IMG/VR virus record: IMGVR_UViG_3300022602_000130
Location: 1-54,440 of that record
Origin: a virus
Strand: one strand, 5' to 3'
DNA length: 54,440 nt
Position numbers and translations under genes: made by a program. Positions within the stretch are counted from its first letter, which is position 1. Each line of letters begins with the position of its first letter. The notes below the pieces were generated by a model. That model was not told the origin of the DNA. It saw nothing but the letters and a program-made list of their open reading frames with translations, and did not search any database. Of this stretch, positions 15,542 to 25,126 are shown piece after piece.

Positions 15542-16477
15542 ATGATGTTTGTGAATGAGTTTAATAATTTATCTGCCAGCGAACTTAATCAACAGTTGGC
15601 AAAAGTTTATAAGTGGCAATTAAATCTTGGCCAGCTTAAAGAAGGTGCTGTCAATTCTATGTTGTCAACACTACAAAACAAAATGAACACTATTCGCAAG
15701 AGTTCACAAGTTCATCATGCAGAACGTAACCCACAATATATGGAAGCGGTTATGGTATCAAAAGTTCTAGAAACATGGAAAAATGAAATGGCACAAGGTC
15801 GTAAAATTATTGCAGAAAAACTTCAAGCAATTAATGATTATTGCATGGTAACTCTTAATGAGCGTGAGTTAACACCAGCAGAATTAAAGAAGCGTGAGCA
15901 TTATGCAAAGGCTCTTAAAAAGCGCAGCGGTGATTTTGAAAAGCGTTATGGCAAGCGTGGCAAAGAAGTTATGTATGCAACTGCTACAAAGATGGCAAAG
16001 AATGAAAGCTATCAACTTCCACCAGCCCTTACAGAAGGTGAAATTGAACAGGCTCGTGTTACTATGGCAGCACGTGACCTTGCTGATACAGTGCAGGATA
16101 TCGTTGCAAAAATTAGCGATATGCAGAATGAACAACTACCAGCACTTGTAAGTGCTATGAAAGACGAAATTGGTATGGAACAAGCTACTTCATTTAATGA
16201 TTCAACCAAGCAAGTCTTGCAAGGTTTATTAGACTCTGCAAATCATGCTCGTGACACATTAGATAATGCAGCACGTGGCGTTTATAACCAACCATCTATG
16301 GGCGAACCAGATATGGGTGGTATGGATATGAGTGGTGTGGATATGGGTGCTGCTCCCGATATGAATGCACAAGGTAGTGAAGCACCAATGCCACCACGCG
16401 ATGGCGGCGAAGACTTAGCAACAGCAGATAGTGCAACTGGTGGAACTGCCGAATTAGGTCGCGGTAAGAGAGTTTAA
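15542..16477 (+). CDS. Virion or head-assembly protein with Met/Asp/Gly-rich tail
   Basis: A 311-residue protein (a second ATG lies at 15545). The first 240 residues are helical and highly charged. KRYGKRGKEVMYATATKMAK near 139-158 is a motif I recall from several phage virion proteins. The C-terminal 60 residues are low complexity with repeated D-M-G and D-M-S units. The next gene ends in a similar Met/Asp-rich segment, so the two may bind the same partner. Its position among late genes supports a structural or scaffold role. Confidence 0.65.
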   Translation: MMFVNEFNNLSASELNQQLAKVYKWQLNLGQLKEGAVNSMLSTLQNKMNTIRKSSQVHHAERNPQYMEAVMVSKVLETWKNEMAQGRKIIAEKLQAINDYCMVTLNERELTPAELKKREHYAKALKKRSGDFEKRYGKRGKEVMYATATKMAKNESYQLPPALTEGEIEQARVTMAARDLADTVQDIVAKISDMQNEQLPALVSAMKDEIGMEQATSFNDSTKQVLQGLLDSANHARDTLDNAARGVYNQPSMGEPDMGGMDMSGVDMGAAPDMNAQGSEAPMPPRDGGEDLATADSATGGTAELGRGKRV

Positions 16478-16479
16478 TA

Positions 16480-16920
16480 ATGAAACTCTTGGAAGTTGCA
16501 CCAGACTTTGTTCGTAGTCAAGTGGGAACCTTGATGACAATTTTGCAATTCTTGCAAAGTAAAACAGAACCTGGTGCAAAAATTCCAATGCAAAATGTCA
16601 CCAACTTAATGAACAATGCAGGTTATCCATTTGATTGGCGCACATTGGATGGTCTTAAGAAAAAATATAAAGCACTTGATGAATTAATCGGCAGCTATGA
16701 TGAAGATTCATTGACAATTGGTAGCAGTGAAGATGAAGATGAAAATCTTGGAGACCAAGATATTGGTCAAGAACCGCCACCAGAACCAAACATGGATATG
16801 AATCCAGACATGGGTATGGGTGCAGAACCAACAGCAGAACCAGAAGTAGATATTGCCGATGGTCGCAGTCCAGAACGTGCAACTGTTGATAAAATGGCTG
16901 CAAGAGCAGCACGTTTTTAA
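16480..16920 (+). CDS. Virion-associated protein with acidic Met/Pro-rich tail
   Basis: A 146-residue protein starting 3 nt after the previous stop. Residues 1-70 are a helical domain (LMTILQFLQSKTEPGAKI, WRTLDGLKKKYKALDEL). Residues 75-130 are acidic and repetitive (EDEDENLGD, then M-D-M-N-P-D-M-G-M). The C-terminus turns basic (MAARAARF). The acidic Met-rich tail echoes that of the upstream protein. Function unknown; an assembly role is inferred from context. Confidence 0.65.
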   Translation: MKLLEVAPDFVRSQVGTLMTILQFLQSKTEPGAKIPMQNVTNLMNNAGYPFDWRTLDGLKKKYKALDELIGSYDEDSLTIGSSEDEDENLGDQDIGQEPPPEPNMDMNPDMGMGAEPTAEPEVDIADGRSPERATVDKMAARAARF

Positions 16921-16928
16921 TCTAAATA
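16921..16928 (+). promoter_or_regulatory. Late-type promoter motif, near-leaderless placement
   Basis: TCTAAATA ends 5 nt before the ATG at 16933. The predicted late transcript start would be at about the start codon. Confidence 0.55.
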
Positions 16929-16932
16929 CACT

Positions 16933-17865
16933 ATGCGCATTGGTGATTTAGAACAACTTACAAAATTCCATGACAAGTTAAATCCTGATTTATGGCAAAA
17001 CAATCGCCTTAAGCCAGAAGTGCGTCTTGCGCTATTCAGAATTGCAAAAGCATTTGTTGATTTTATAAACATTCCTGATTTACAACTCACTGATATTACT
17101 ATCAGCGGCAGCAATGCCAGTTACAATTATAATAGTAACAGTGATATAGACTTGCATCTTGTTGCAGATGCGAAAGGACCATGTGAAGCAGACCTTGACC
17201 AATTGTTTATGGCAAAAAAAGGTGCGTTTAATGATCAGCATGATATTAACATCTATGGTCATGCAGTAGAAGTCTATGTTCAACGTAGCGATGAGAAACA
17301 TATCAGCAACGGAATTTATAGTGTATACAATGACAATTGGGTAAAGTTTCCAAAGAAAATAGTTGCTAATCCTGATACAACAAACATACAAGATAAGTTT
17401 GAAAACTTACACGCTGAAATTGACCAAGCCGTTGAAAGTGGTGATAGACATACAATCAAGAGACTTAAAGAACGCATCAAAAAGTTGCGTCAAAGTGGAT
17501 TAGAAAATGAAGGTGAGTTTGGCGTTGAAAACTTAGCCTTTAAACTATTGCGAAATGAAGGCGATTTGGATAAACTCAATGATGCACATTTACAAGCTGT
17601 TGATAATGATTTAAGTTTAAGTGAAGGAAATGCTTTTAGTGGTGCACTACGAACTGCACGTGAACGCGGTCTTGATTACTTTATCGTAGATGGTAAGAAA
17701 TACAAAGTTAAAAAATCCATGCAAAAGATTGAAGAGGCATGGAGTAAAAAATACAAAAAAAGTATAAATTGTAGTCATCCAAAAGGATTTAGTCAAAAAG
17801 CACACTGTGCTGGTAGACGCAAACGTCAAGAAGGCGGCAAGACAAAAAGTAAAAGTGTATCCTAA
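16933..17865 (+). CDS. Nucleotidyltransferase-like protein with basic C-terminal tail
   Basis: A 310-residue protein. ISGSNASYNYNSNSDIDLHL at residues 57-76 is the Pol-beta-type nucleotidyltransferase signature (Gly-Ser, then Asp71-x-Asp73). A helical middle follows. The C-terminus reads CSHPKGFSQKAHCAGRRKRQ, a Cys/His and Arg/Lys-rich tail I recall at the ends of several unrelated phage virion proteins, perhaps a packaging or zinc-binding tag. The substrate could be a tRNA, protein or small molecule. It sits in a virion gene run, so it may be packaged and injected. Confidence 0.7.
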   Translation: MRIGDLEQLTKFHDKLNPDLWQNNRLKPEVRLALFRIAKAFVDFINIPDLQLTDITISGSNASYNYNSNSDIDLHLVADAKGPCEADLDQLFMAKKGAFNDQHDINIYGHAVEVYVQRSDEKHISNGIYSVYNDNWVKFPKKIVANPDTTNIQDKFENLHAEIDQAVESGDRHTIKRLKERIKKLRQSGLENEGEFGVENLAFKLLRNEGDLDKLNDAHLQAVDNDLSLSEGNAFSGALRTARERGLDYFIVDGKKYKVKKSMQKIEEAWSKKYKKSINCSHPKGFSQKAHCAGRRKRQEGGKTKSKSVS

Positions 17866-17868
17866 ATA
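17861..17868 (+). promoter_or_regulatory. Late-type promoter motif CCTAAATA
   Basis: CCTAAATA overlaps the previous stop codon. The predicted start at about 17874 leaves a leader of roughly 11 nt before ATG 17885. Confidence 0.5.
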
Positions 17869-17884
17869 TTAGTGGAAAAATAAT

Positions 17885-18223
17885 ATGTTTACAGCAACCA
17901 ATGCCAGAATCCAAAGTATAGATAGTTCAATTGTTGAAACTGAAATTGCACTTTTGAATATTAATATTTTAAAGGCAGTAAATGCTGGCAATATAAATGT
18001 AACTGTGTCAAATACCACACAAACGCCTTTTGCTGGCAATGTTGTTATTGGAACACCAATGACCATTGATACCAATTATTATAACGCTTGGCAAACAAGC
18101 GTTTCTAACGCATTGGCAAGTGGTTCAATGCAATCTGTATTAGACAATTTTGCTCGTTTGGGATATACTGTTAGCCGTGTTTCGACAGATGGTCAGCATA
18201 TCAGTTGGCAAATTAGTTGGTAA
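17885..18223 (+). CDS. Small virion protein candidate
   Basis: A 112-residue protein rich in Asn, Thr, Ser and Val. The middle is beta-like (NINVTVSNTTQTPFAGNVVI), with helices on both sides. The end SRVSTDGQHISWQISW suggests a compact beta hairpin. It has a late-type promoter motif and lies between a nucleotidyltransferase-like gene and an exonuclease gene. Function unknown. Confidence 0.65.
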   Translation: MFTATNARIQSIDSSIVETEIALLNINILKAVNAGNINVTVSNTTQTPFAGNVVIGTPMTIDTNYYNAWQTSVSNALASGSMQSVLDNFARLGYTVSRVSTDGQHISWQISW

Positions 18224-18229
18224 TTTAAC

Positions 18230-18257
18230 TTGACAATCCTTAAGATTGTGTTATAAT
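18230..18257 (+). promoter_or_regulatory. Sigma70-type promoter with spacer inverted repeat, leaderless placement
   Basis: TTGACA (18230-18235), 16-bp spacer, extended TGTTATAAT with the hexamer at 18252-18257. It ends 7 nt before ATG 18264. ACAATC (18233-18238) and GATTGT (18244-18249) form an inverted repeat between the boxes. Confidence 0.87.
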
Positions 18258-18263
18258 TAAAGA

Positions 18264-18965
18264 ATGGCAAATTCCTATGTAAAGCATAATTCGCTATATG
18301 AGTATAAAGCAATTGTGCGCAAAGAAACCGAAGTTGGTCGTCGTTACCAAACTCCTACTGGCGATATTGTTCCAAGCGTAACCACTATCCTTGACAAAAC
18401 TAAACCAAAAGAAAAAGTCCAAGCACTTCGTGAATGGAAGCAGCGTGTTGGTGTTGAAAAAGCACAGGCTATTACTACAGAAGCTGCTGGTCGCGGAACA
18501 AGTATGCACAAACAACTTGAAAATTGGCTTGAATTTGGCGAGTTAAAAAGTGGTAGTAATACCGTGCACCAACAAGGTGCAAAGATGGCAACCACAATTA
18601 TTGATGAATATCTTAAAGGTCAACTACAAGAATATTGGGGCATGGAAACAGGATTATATTATCCTGAATTATATGCTGGTACTACTGACCTTGTAGGTGT
18701 GTATAATGGTAAACCAAGTATTATTGACTATAAACAAACTAACAAACCTAAGAAAACAGAGTGGATTCACGACTACTTTATGCAAGGTGCGGCATATGCT
18801 GCTGCTCACAATGAGGTTTTTGGTACGGATATCAAACAAATAGTAATCTTAATGTGCAGCAAAGATTGCGAACCACAGCGTTGGGTTATTACTGGTGATG
18901 AATTTGAGCATTGGACTGGTGCTTGGTGGGATAGAGTTTGGCAATTCTATGTAGATAAACCATAA
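18264..18965 (+). CDS. PD-(D/E)XK exonuclease, MGME1/Cas4-like
   Basis: A 233-residue protein. VPSVTTILDKTKP near residue 32, GRGTSMHKQLENWL near 76, GTTDLVGVYNGKPSIIDYKQ near 141-160 (Asp and the D-x-K pair) and a C-terminal Gln/Tyr helix (FMQGAAYAAA) are the ordered motifs of the PD-(D/E)XK nuclease superfamily. The overall layout is close to mitochondrial MGME1-type single-strand exonucleases. It likely trims DNA during phage replication or recombination. Transcribed separately from a strong early-type promoter although surrounded by late genes. Confidence 0.85.
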   Translation: MANSYVKHNSLYEYKAIVRKETEVGRRYQTPTGDIVPSVTTILDKTKPKEKVQALREWKQRVGVEKAQAITTEAAGRGTSMHKQLENWLEFGELKSGSNTVHQQGAKMATTIIDEYLKGQLQEYWGMETGLYYPELYAGTTDLVGVYNGKPSIIDYKQTNKPKKTEWIHDYFMQGAAYAAAHNEVFGTDIKQIVILMCSKDCEPQRWVITGDEFEHWTGAWWDRVWQFYVDKP

Positions 18966-18987
18966 ATATCTCTATAGTGAGAGATAT
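18961..18987 (+). promoter_or_regulatory. Late-type promoter motif overlapped by an inverted repeat
   Basis: CATAAATA (18961-18968) precedes the tailspike gene. ATATCTCT (18966-18973) and AGAGATAT (18980-18987) form an 8-bp inverted repeat around the predicted transcription start (about 18974). Only one arm would be transcribed, so a DNA-binding site is more likely than an RNA hairpin. Confidence 0.55.
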
Positions 18988-18989
18988 GC

Positions 18990-21900
18990 ATGTCAATCGT
19001 CCAAATTAGCCGTATACAACATCGTAGCGGATTATTAGAAAATCTACCGCAATTAGCCAAAGCAGAATTAGGCTATGTAATTGACCAACGTCGCCTTTTT
19101 ATTGGTAATGGTTTAGTTACAGATGGCGCACCGCAAGCTGGTAATACTGAAATTCTCACAGAATACAGTGATATTCTAAACTTAGCCAATCTTTATAATT
19201 TTGAAAATACCGATGCTGGTTATAATCCGCAGACTGGTAATGCAAAAGCTGTTTATAATGGAATTGCTTATAATGGAACAATCTATGTTGTAGTTGGAAC
19301 AAGTGGCAATATTCTTACCAGCACTAACGGAACTACTTGGACCAGCACAATCAGTGGAACAAGCCAAGATTTATTAGATATAACATATGGTGGTGGCTAT
19401 TTTGTCGCAGTTGGTGCAAATGGAACTGTCATATATTCTACTAATGGCACAGTGTGGTCAGCGAGTGGTGCAGTTGCATATACAAATATTAATGCTGTAA
19501 CCTATGCTGCTAGCAAGTTTGTATTGGTTACTGAACTTGGACAAGTTTATACAAGCAATAATGCAACAACTTGGTCTCTACAAACAAGCACAGTAAGCGT
19601 TCCACTTTATGCAATTGCTTATGGTAACAGCACATTTGTCGCTGGCGGTAAAGGCGGAACTATAATCACCAGTAGCGATGCCGTAACTTGGACAAGCCAA
19701 ACTGTTGGATATTATGATATTCTTGGACTGCGTTATATTGTTGACGGCAGTGGCAGTAACTTTGTTGCAACCTGCACAAAAAACAAAGTTTATTATAGCA
19801 CAAATGGAACTACTTGGTCTCGTGCACTCGTAGATGCGTTTACAAGCAGCACAACCGATGGAACTAATGCTTATGCTATAACAAGTTGGGGTGATGTATA
19901 TCAAAGTAGCACAGCATCACTTGTTTATTATAGTAATGTTCTTGGCACTCAAGGTGGCATAGTAGGAACAGGAGAAAACTTTACTTGCATTTATAATAAT
20001 GGTGCTGGATTGTTTACTGCATTGACTGGTAGCGGTGGAATTTATACAAGTGGTAATGGTATTACTTGGACAAGTCGCACCAGTGGTGTAACAACTGGAT
20101 TAAACAGTGTTTATTTTGATGGAACCACTTGGGTTGTTGTTGGTGATGGTGGCGTTATTTTAACAAGCACCAATGGCACAACCTTTACTGCACGAACAAG
20201 CGGTACTACTAACAATTTGCTATCTGTTACCAAAGGCGCAGGATCAACATGGATCGCGGTTGGCGCTGGCGGTGTTATTGTTACAAGTCCAAACTATGTT
20301 ACCTGGACTGCACAAAGCAGCGGAACAACAAATGATTTGCGCACAGTAACTGTTGCTAATCTTGGTGGCGGAACATATAAAGCTATTGCTGCTGGCGTTG
20401 GTGGTATTGGTGTTAGTAGCACAAATGGCACATCATTTGGCACTTGGATAAGCGCAATTACAAATACTGCTACTGACCCATTAGGTAACACAGTATCATT
20501 AAGTGACCTTAATAATATTATGTATTTGACATTTACACCACCAGGCGGCAGTCAAATCAGTATTTGGATGGTAGTTGGTGATCATGGTGTAATAGCAATT
20601 AGTTCTAATGGAACAAGTTGGTATACCAAGACAACAAATACATATAGTAATTTCTTGAGTGCTGTTTATGCAAGCACATATTTCTTTGTGGTAGGTGATA
20701 ATTCACTTACATATCTTACCAGTCAAGATGATTCAACTTATAAAACTACTACAGTATATTATGGTGCAAACTTATTGTATCCAGATTTACATGATGTTGC
20801 AACAGGTGTAGATAGTTTAATACCTTCAAATTATTATAATATTTTAAGTGGTGCATATGGTTATGTGTATAGTGCTACAAATCAAGTAAAATATTGGCAT
20901 AATTCCTCTGCAATTTTAAATTCTACAACTGAAAGTTTAGGTTATTTTAACAGCAAATATTATGCTGTCGGTGCAAATGGACAAATTTCCTATAGTCTAA
21001 ATGGCGTTAGTTGGACAAGTCAAAGCTTTAGCTATGGCGGAACAACTACACAACGTAGTATTCAAAAGAAACTTGATGATTTTGTAAGCGTCAAAGACTT
21101 TGGTGCAAAAGGCGATGGTGTCACTGATGATACAGAGTCTATTAACCGTGCACTATATGAATTGTATGTTCGTCCAACAAGTTTGTCAGCACGTAAGAGA
21201 TTGTATTTTCCTGCTGGTAACTATATTGTAAGTGGCAGTATAAATGTTCCAACTAATGCAAGATTGAGTGGCGAAGGCGAATTTAATACTACAATTACAC
21301 AGACCGCAAATCCATATATCTATCCATATATTACTTGGGTTATGTATACGGCAGATAGTTTGCAACAAATTCAAAATCAAATTGGTTTAAATGGCGCACA
21401 ATTGCCAAGCAATATTACAGTAAGTGATATGTCATTGCGAAGCTTGGGAGATGGTATCATCATTGATAGTGCTAATAGTGTTCAGCTTCAAAGCGTTGGA
21501 TTTATTGGTCCTTTCTCAAATGTTACAACCGCTACTGATACAATAAGTGGAAATACCACTGCTGCCATTAAACTATTAGGAAAAAGCTTAACATATGATA
21601 CAGATATCAATGTTGTGGATTGTTCATTAAGTGGTTTTAATGCTGGTATCTATGTGCCAGCTAATAATTATACAACTAATGGATTGTTTGATAGTTGCAC
21701 ATTTACAAATCTTTATTATGGCGTTTATCTTGTTGGCACAAGTGCAAAAGGATTAACATTAAGCAATAGTTATATGAACCTTGTTTATGCTAATGGTGTA
21801 TATGCATCTAACTGCACAAATTTTGTTAGCCTTAACAACTACTATTCAGATGTTGGCGACCATAATGGCGGTGTGGCAAATCCACAAGTAGAAGCCATCT

Positions 21901-22343
21901 ATTGGGCAAGCACTGCAATTGGTTGTGCCAGTATTGGTGATAACTTTGATAGAACTGACTATGATGTTATTACAGAAACTGTTGGAACAGTTGAATGGGC
22001 ATATGCAAACTATTTGCGTAGCGGAACGTTACAGCAATATAGTGGTCGTAGCACCAATATTACTGCAAGCACAACTGCTGTTATCAATAGCACCTATGAT
22101 GGATTTGCTGGCAATACTGTAATATTCATGGATTATGGTATTCAAAGAAATAGCCAAATAAGAACTGGTACAGTTAAATTAAGCTTGACAAGTGGCGGTG
22201 TTTATAGTATAGATGATGACTACTCTCAATCTGGTGATGTTGGTATAACATTCGGTTATAATGGAACTGACATAACTTATACATCAGATGGAAATGGAAC
22301 AGGTCTACTCAATTATGCTATCAGATACCACGAGTTATTCTAA
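18990..22343 (+). CDS. Tailspike/tail-fibre protein with repeats and a pectin-lyase-like domain
   Basis: A 1117-residue protein with three zones. Residues 1-60 (SRIQHRSGLLENLPQLAKAE, then LFIGNG) are an N-terminal virion-attachment module common in phage fibres. Residues about 70-680 hold a dozen or more degenerate beta-propeller repeats of the form V-G-x-x-G-x-I-x-T-S-x-N-G-x-x-W-T, like Ycf48/BNR blades. From about 697, VKDFGAKGDGVTDDT opens a right-handed beta-helix of the pectate-lyase-3 type, seen in depolymerising tailspikes. It probably binds and may cleave host surface polysaccharide. No intramolecular chaperone is recognisable at the end. Confidence 0.85.
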   Translation: MSIVQISRIQHRSGLLENLPQLAKAELGYVIDQRRLFIGNGLVTDGAPQAGNTEILTEYSDILNLANLYNFENTDAGYNPQTGNAKAVYNGIAYNGTIYVVVGTSGNILTSTNGTTWTSTISGTSQDLLDITYGGGYFVAVGANGTVIYSTNGTVWSASGAVAYTNINAVTYAASKFVLVTELGQVYTSNNATTWSLQTSTVSVPLYAIAYGNSTFVAGGKGGTIITSSDAVTWTSQTVGYYDILGLRYIVDGSGSNFVATCTKNKVYYSTNGTTWSRALVDAFTSSTTDGTNAYAITSWGDVYQSSTASLVYYSNVLGTQGGIVGTGENFTCIYNNGAGLFTALTGSGGIYTSGNGITWTSRTSGVTTGLNSVYFDGTTWVVVGDGGVILTSTNGTTFTARTSGTTNNLLSVTKGAGSTWIAVGAGGVIVTSPNYVTWTAQSSGTTNDLRTVTVANLGGGTYKAIAAGVGGIGVSSTNGTSFGTWISAITNTATDPLGNTVSLSDLNNIMYLTFTPPGGSQISIWMVVGDHGVIAISSNGTSWYTKTTNTYSNFLSAVYASTYFFVVGDNSLTYLTSQDDSTYKTTTVYYGANLLYPDLHDVATGVDSLIPSNYYNILSGAYGYVYSATNQVKYWHNSSAILNSTTESLGYFNSKYYAVGANGQISYSLNGVSWTSQSFSYGGTTTQRSIQKKLDDFVSVKDFGAKGDGVTDDTESINRALYELYVRPTSLSARKRLYFPAGNYIVSGSINVPTNARLSGEGEFNTTITQTANPYIYPYITWVMYTADSLQQIQNQIGLNGAQLPSNITVSDMSLRSLGDGIIIDSANSVQLQSVGFIGPFSNVTTATDTISGNTTAAIKLLGKSLTYDTDINVVDCSLSGFNAGIYVPANNYTTNGLFDSCTFTNLYYGVYLVGTSAKGLTLSNSYMNLVYANGVYASNCTNFVSLNNYYSDVGDHNGGVANPQVEAIYWASTAIGCASIGDNFDRTDYDVITETVGTVEWAYANYLRSGTLQQYSGRSTNITASTTAVINSTYDGFAGNTVIFMDYGIQRNSQIRTGTVKLSLTSGGVYSIDDDYSQSGDVGITFGYNGTDITYTSDGNGTGLLNYAIRYHELF

Positions 22344-22776
22344 TTGGTTTAATGCTGGTCGTTCCACACAAAATATCATAGAATGGCGAAATTTTCGCAA
22401 GAGCGTCAATACAAATCATTTACGCATTGTCGCAGATGCATGGCAGCAATGCCCTATCATAGACTCATTTCTAGAGTTTGATGATCCACGATATTGGCCT
22501 GATCCTTGGACTCTTATAAGTGATGGAATTTATGATGATACTGCCCGTGCACTGGGTATTTTTTATACTTTATACTTTACTTCTTATGAAAAAAGGGATA
22601 GTATAGTAATAGAGATTTATCGTGACCGTGCTCAACACGAGTATCTCAATTTAGTCAGATGCGAGAATGGATTATATACGCTTAATTACCTGGAAGGACA
22701 GGTTGTAAATAACCTTCATATCAGCCCTTCAGCGGAATTGATTACAACGGTTACACCAAAACAGTTACACATATAA
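22315..22776 (+). CDS. Conserved phage protein downstream of the tailspike
   Basis: A 153-residue protein from ATG 22315, overlapping the tailspike end by 29 bases. It is rich in Trp, Asp and Pro: DDPRYWPDPWTLISDG near residue 58. I remember small T4-like marine phage proteins with a similar W-P-D-P-W segment. A possible tail-fibre partner or assembly helper, inferred only from position. An earlier in-frame ATG at 22288 is also open. Confidence 0.65.
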   Translation: MLSDTTSYSNWFNAGRSTQNIIEWRNFRKSVNTNHLRIVADAWQQCPIIDSFLEFDDPRYWPDPWTLISDGIYDDTARALGIFYTLYFTSYEKRDSIVIEIYRDRAQHEYLNLVRCENGLYTLNYLEGQVVNNLHISPSAELITTVTPKQLHI

Positions 22777-22786
22777 GGATTAGAAA

Positions 22787-25093
22787 ATGGCAATCAACGT
22801 TACTAAGCGTGATGGTCGCAAAGAACCATTGAATATTGAAAAATTGCATAAAGTAGTATTTTGGGCAACAGAAAATATCAGTGGTGTAAGTGCGAGTGAG
22901 TTAGAATTAAGAAGTCAAATACAATTTTATAATAATATTAAAACTACTGAAATCCAAGAAACTATGATCAAGGCTGCTGCTGATCTTATCTCCGAAGAAG
23001 CACCCAACTATCAATATGTTGCTGGCCGTCTTGTCAACTATCATTTACGCAAAGAAGTTTATGGTGATTATCATCCTTGGCCACTTATTGATATTATTAA
23101 GAAAAATGTTGAAAGCGGTTTCTATGATTCTAATCTTCTAAGCGATTATACCGAAGAAGAATGGGAAACTATTAACAAATTTGTAGACCATGATCGTGAT
23201 TGTTCGCTTTCTTATGTTGCAATGGAACAACTTCGTGGAAAGTATCTGGTTCAAAATCGTGTTACTGGCGAAATTATGGAAACACCACAGGTTGCTTATG
23301 CTCTTATTGCTGCAACCCTATTTGCCAAGTATCCACAAGAAACTCGCCTAAAATATGTTCGTGATTATTATGATGCTATTTCCAAGCATGATATCTCACT
23401 ACCAACGCCAATCATGGCTGGTCTTCGCACACCACAGCGTCAGTTCTCTTCATGCGTGTTGATTGAAACTGGTGATAGCCTAGACAGCATCAATGCTACA
23501 AGTAGTGCCATTGTTAAGTATGTCTCACAAAAGGCTGGCATCGGCATTGGAGCAGGTTCTATTCGTGCTATCGGTTCTCCTATTCGCAAAGGTGATGCCT
23601 CTCACACAGGATTAATTCCATTCTATAAGATGTTCCAAGCAGCAGTTAGATCATGTTCACAAGGCGGCGTTCGCAACGGTGCTGCTACTCTTTATTATCC
23701 GCTATGGCATTATGAAGTAGAAGATTTGTTAGTTCTCAAAAACAATAAGGGAACAGAAGATAATCGTATTCGCCAGATGGATTATGGCGTTCAGTTTAAC
23801 AAACTTATGTATGAGCGTCTACTAAGTGGTGGTGACATTACTTGTTTCTCACCAAGCGATGTACCTGGTTTGTATGACGCATTCTTTGCTGACCAAGACA
23901 AGTTCAAAGAACTGTATGAAAAAGCAGAAAAGAATCCAAAGATTCGTAAGAAGACTTATAAGGCAATTGACCTATTTTCACAGTTCATGGAAGAACGCAA
24001 GAATACAGGTCGCATCTATCTAATGAACGTTGACCACGCCAATACACATGGTGCGTTTATTGAAAGTAAAGCTGTAATCAAGCAAAGTAATTTGTGTGCT
24101 GAGATTGCACTGCCTACAAAGCCACTACAACATATCTTTGACGAAGATGGTGAAATCTCACTTTGCACACTTAGTTCAATCAATTGGGGCAATGTAAAAG
24201 AACCAAAAGACTTTGAAAAGATGTGCGACCTTGCTGTTCGTGGTCTTGATGCGCTACTTGACTATCAGAACTATCCAGTCATTGCAGCACAGTTAAGCAC
24301 AATGAACCGTCGTCCATTGGGTGTTGGTATCATTAACTTTGCTTACTTCCTTGCAAAGAATGACACGAGTTATAGTGATCCTCGTGCGCTTGCATTAGTT
24401 GATGAGTATGCAGAAGCGTGGAGTTATTATCTTATCAAGGCAAGTAACCAACTTGCTATTGAAAAGGGTGCTGCACCAAAGAGCAATGAAACAAAGTATG
24501 GCTATGGCGTTCTGCCCATTGATACATATAAAAAAGAAGTTGATGAACTTGTTCCACATGTGGAGCGCATGGATTGGGCATCACTTCGTGAAAGTCTTCG
24601 TGAACATGGTATCCGCAATAGCACACTTATGGCACTTATGCCAGCAGAAACTAGTGCACAGGTTGCTAATGCTACAAATGGTATTGAACCACCACGTTCA
24701 CTTATCTCTGTAAAGCAAAGCAAGCATGGCGTGTTGAAGCAAGTCGTGCCAGAGTTCCGTAAATTAAAGAACAAGTATGAATTACTATGGGACCAAAAGT
24801 CACCAGAAGGTTATCTAAAACTTGTTGCTATCCTACAGAAATATATTGACCAAAGTATTTCTACAAATACAAGTTATAATCCAACATTCTATGAAGATGA
24901 AAAGATTCCAATGAGTGTTATGATTGGTCATTTGCTTATGTGCTATAAGCTGGGAATTAAAACTTTGTATTATTTCAACACATATGATGGTCAGGGCGAG
25001 ATTGATATCAATAAGTTGTCCGAAGAACAACCAATGAATACCATTGTTGATACACTTGATGATCAGGACTCGTGCGAAAGTTGCACTATCTAA
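22787..25093 (+). CDS. nrdA: Class Ia ribonucleoside-diphosphate reductase, alpha subunit
   Basis: A 768-residue protein. An N-terminal ATP-cone opens with VTKRDGRKEPLNIEKLHKVV. Catalytic Cys residues are visible in FSSCVLIETGDS and NLCAEIALP (the N-x-C-x-E triad), and PAETSAQVANATNGIEP marks the barrel core. The C-terminus has the redox pair Cys763 and Cys766 (SCESCTI). It reduces ribonucleotides to deoxyribonucleotides with NrdB. A ribosome binding site AAGGA precedes the start. Length is normal. It heads an operon with NrdB, two small proteins and glutaredoxin. Confidence 0.95.
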   Translation: MAINVTKRDGRKEPLNIEKLHKVVFWATENISGVSASELELRSQIQFYNNIKTTEIQETMIKAAADLISEEAPNYQYVAGRLVNYHLRKEVYGDYHPWPLIDIIKKNVESGFYDSNLLSDYTEEEWETINKFVDHDRDCSLSYVAMEQLRGKYLVQNRVTGEIMETPQVAYALIAATLFAKYPQETRLKYVRDYYDAISKHDISLPTPIMAGLRTPQRQFSSCVLIETGDSLDSINATSSAIVKYVSQKAGIGIGAGSIRAIGSPIRKGDASHTGLIPFYKMFQAAVRSCSQGGVRNGAATLYYPLWHYEVEDLLVLKNNKGTEDNRIRQMDYGVQFNKLMYERLLSGGDITCFSPSDVPGLYDAFFADQDKFKELYEKAEKNPKIRKKTYKAIDLFSQFMEERKNTGRIYLMNVDHANTHGAFIESKAVIKQSNLCAEIALPTKPLQHIFDEDGEISLCTLSSINWGNVKEPKDFEKMCDLAVRGLDALLDYQNYPVIAAQLSTMNRRPLGVGIINFAYFLAKNDTSYSDPRALALVDEYAEAWSYYLIKASNQLAIEKGAAPKSNETKYGYGVLPIDTYKKEVDELVPHVERMDWASLRESLREHGIRNSTLMALMPAETSAQVANATNGIEPPRSLISVKQSKHGVLKQVVPEFRKLKNKYELLWDQKSPEGYLKLVAILQKYIDQSISTNTSYNPTFYEDEKIPMSVMIGHLLMCYKLGIKTLYYFNTYDGQGEIDINKLSEEQPMNTIVDTLDDQDSCESCTI

Positions 25094-25126
25094 AATAGTA
25101 TGATATAATAATAAAAAAGGTAAAAA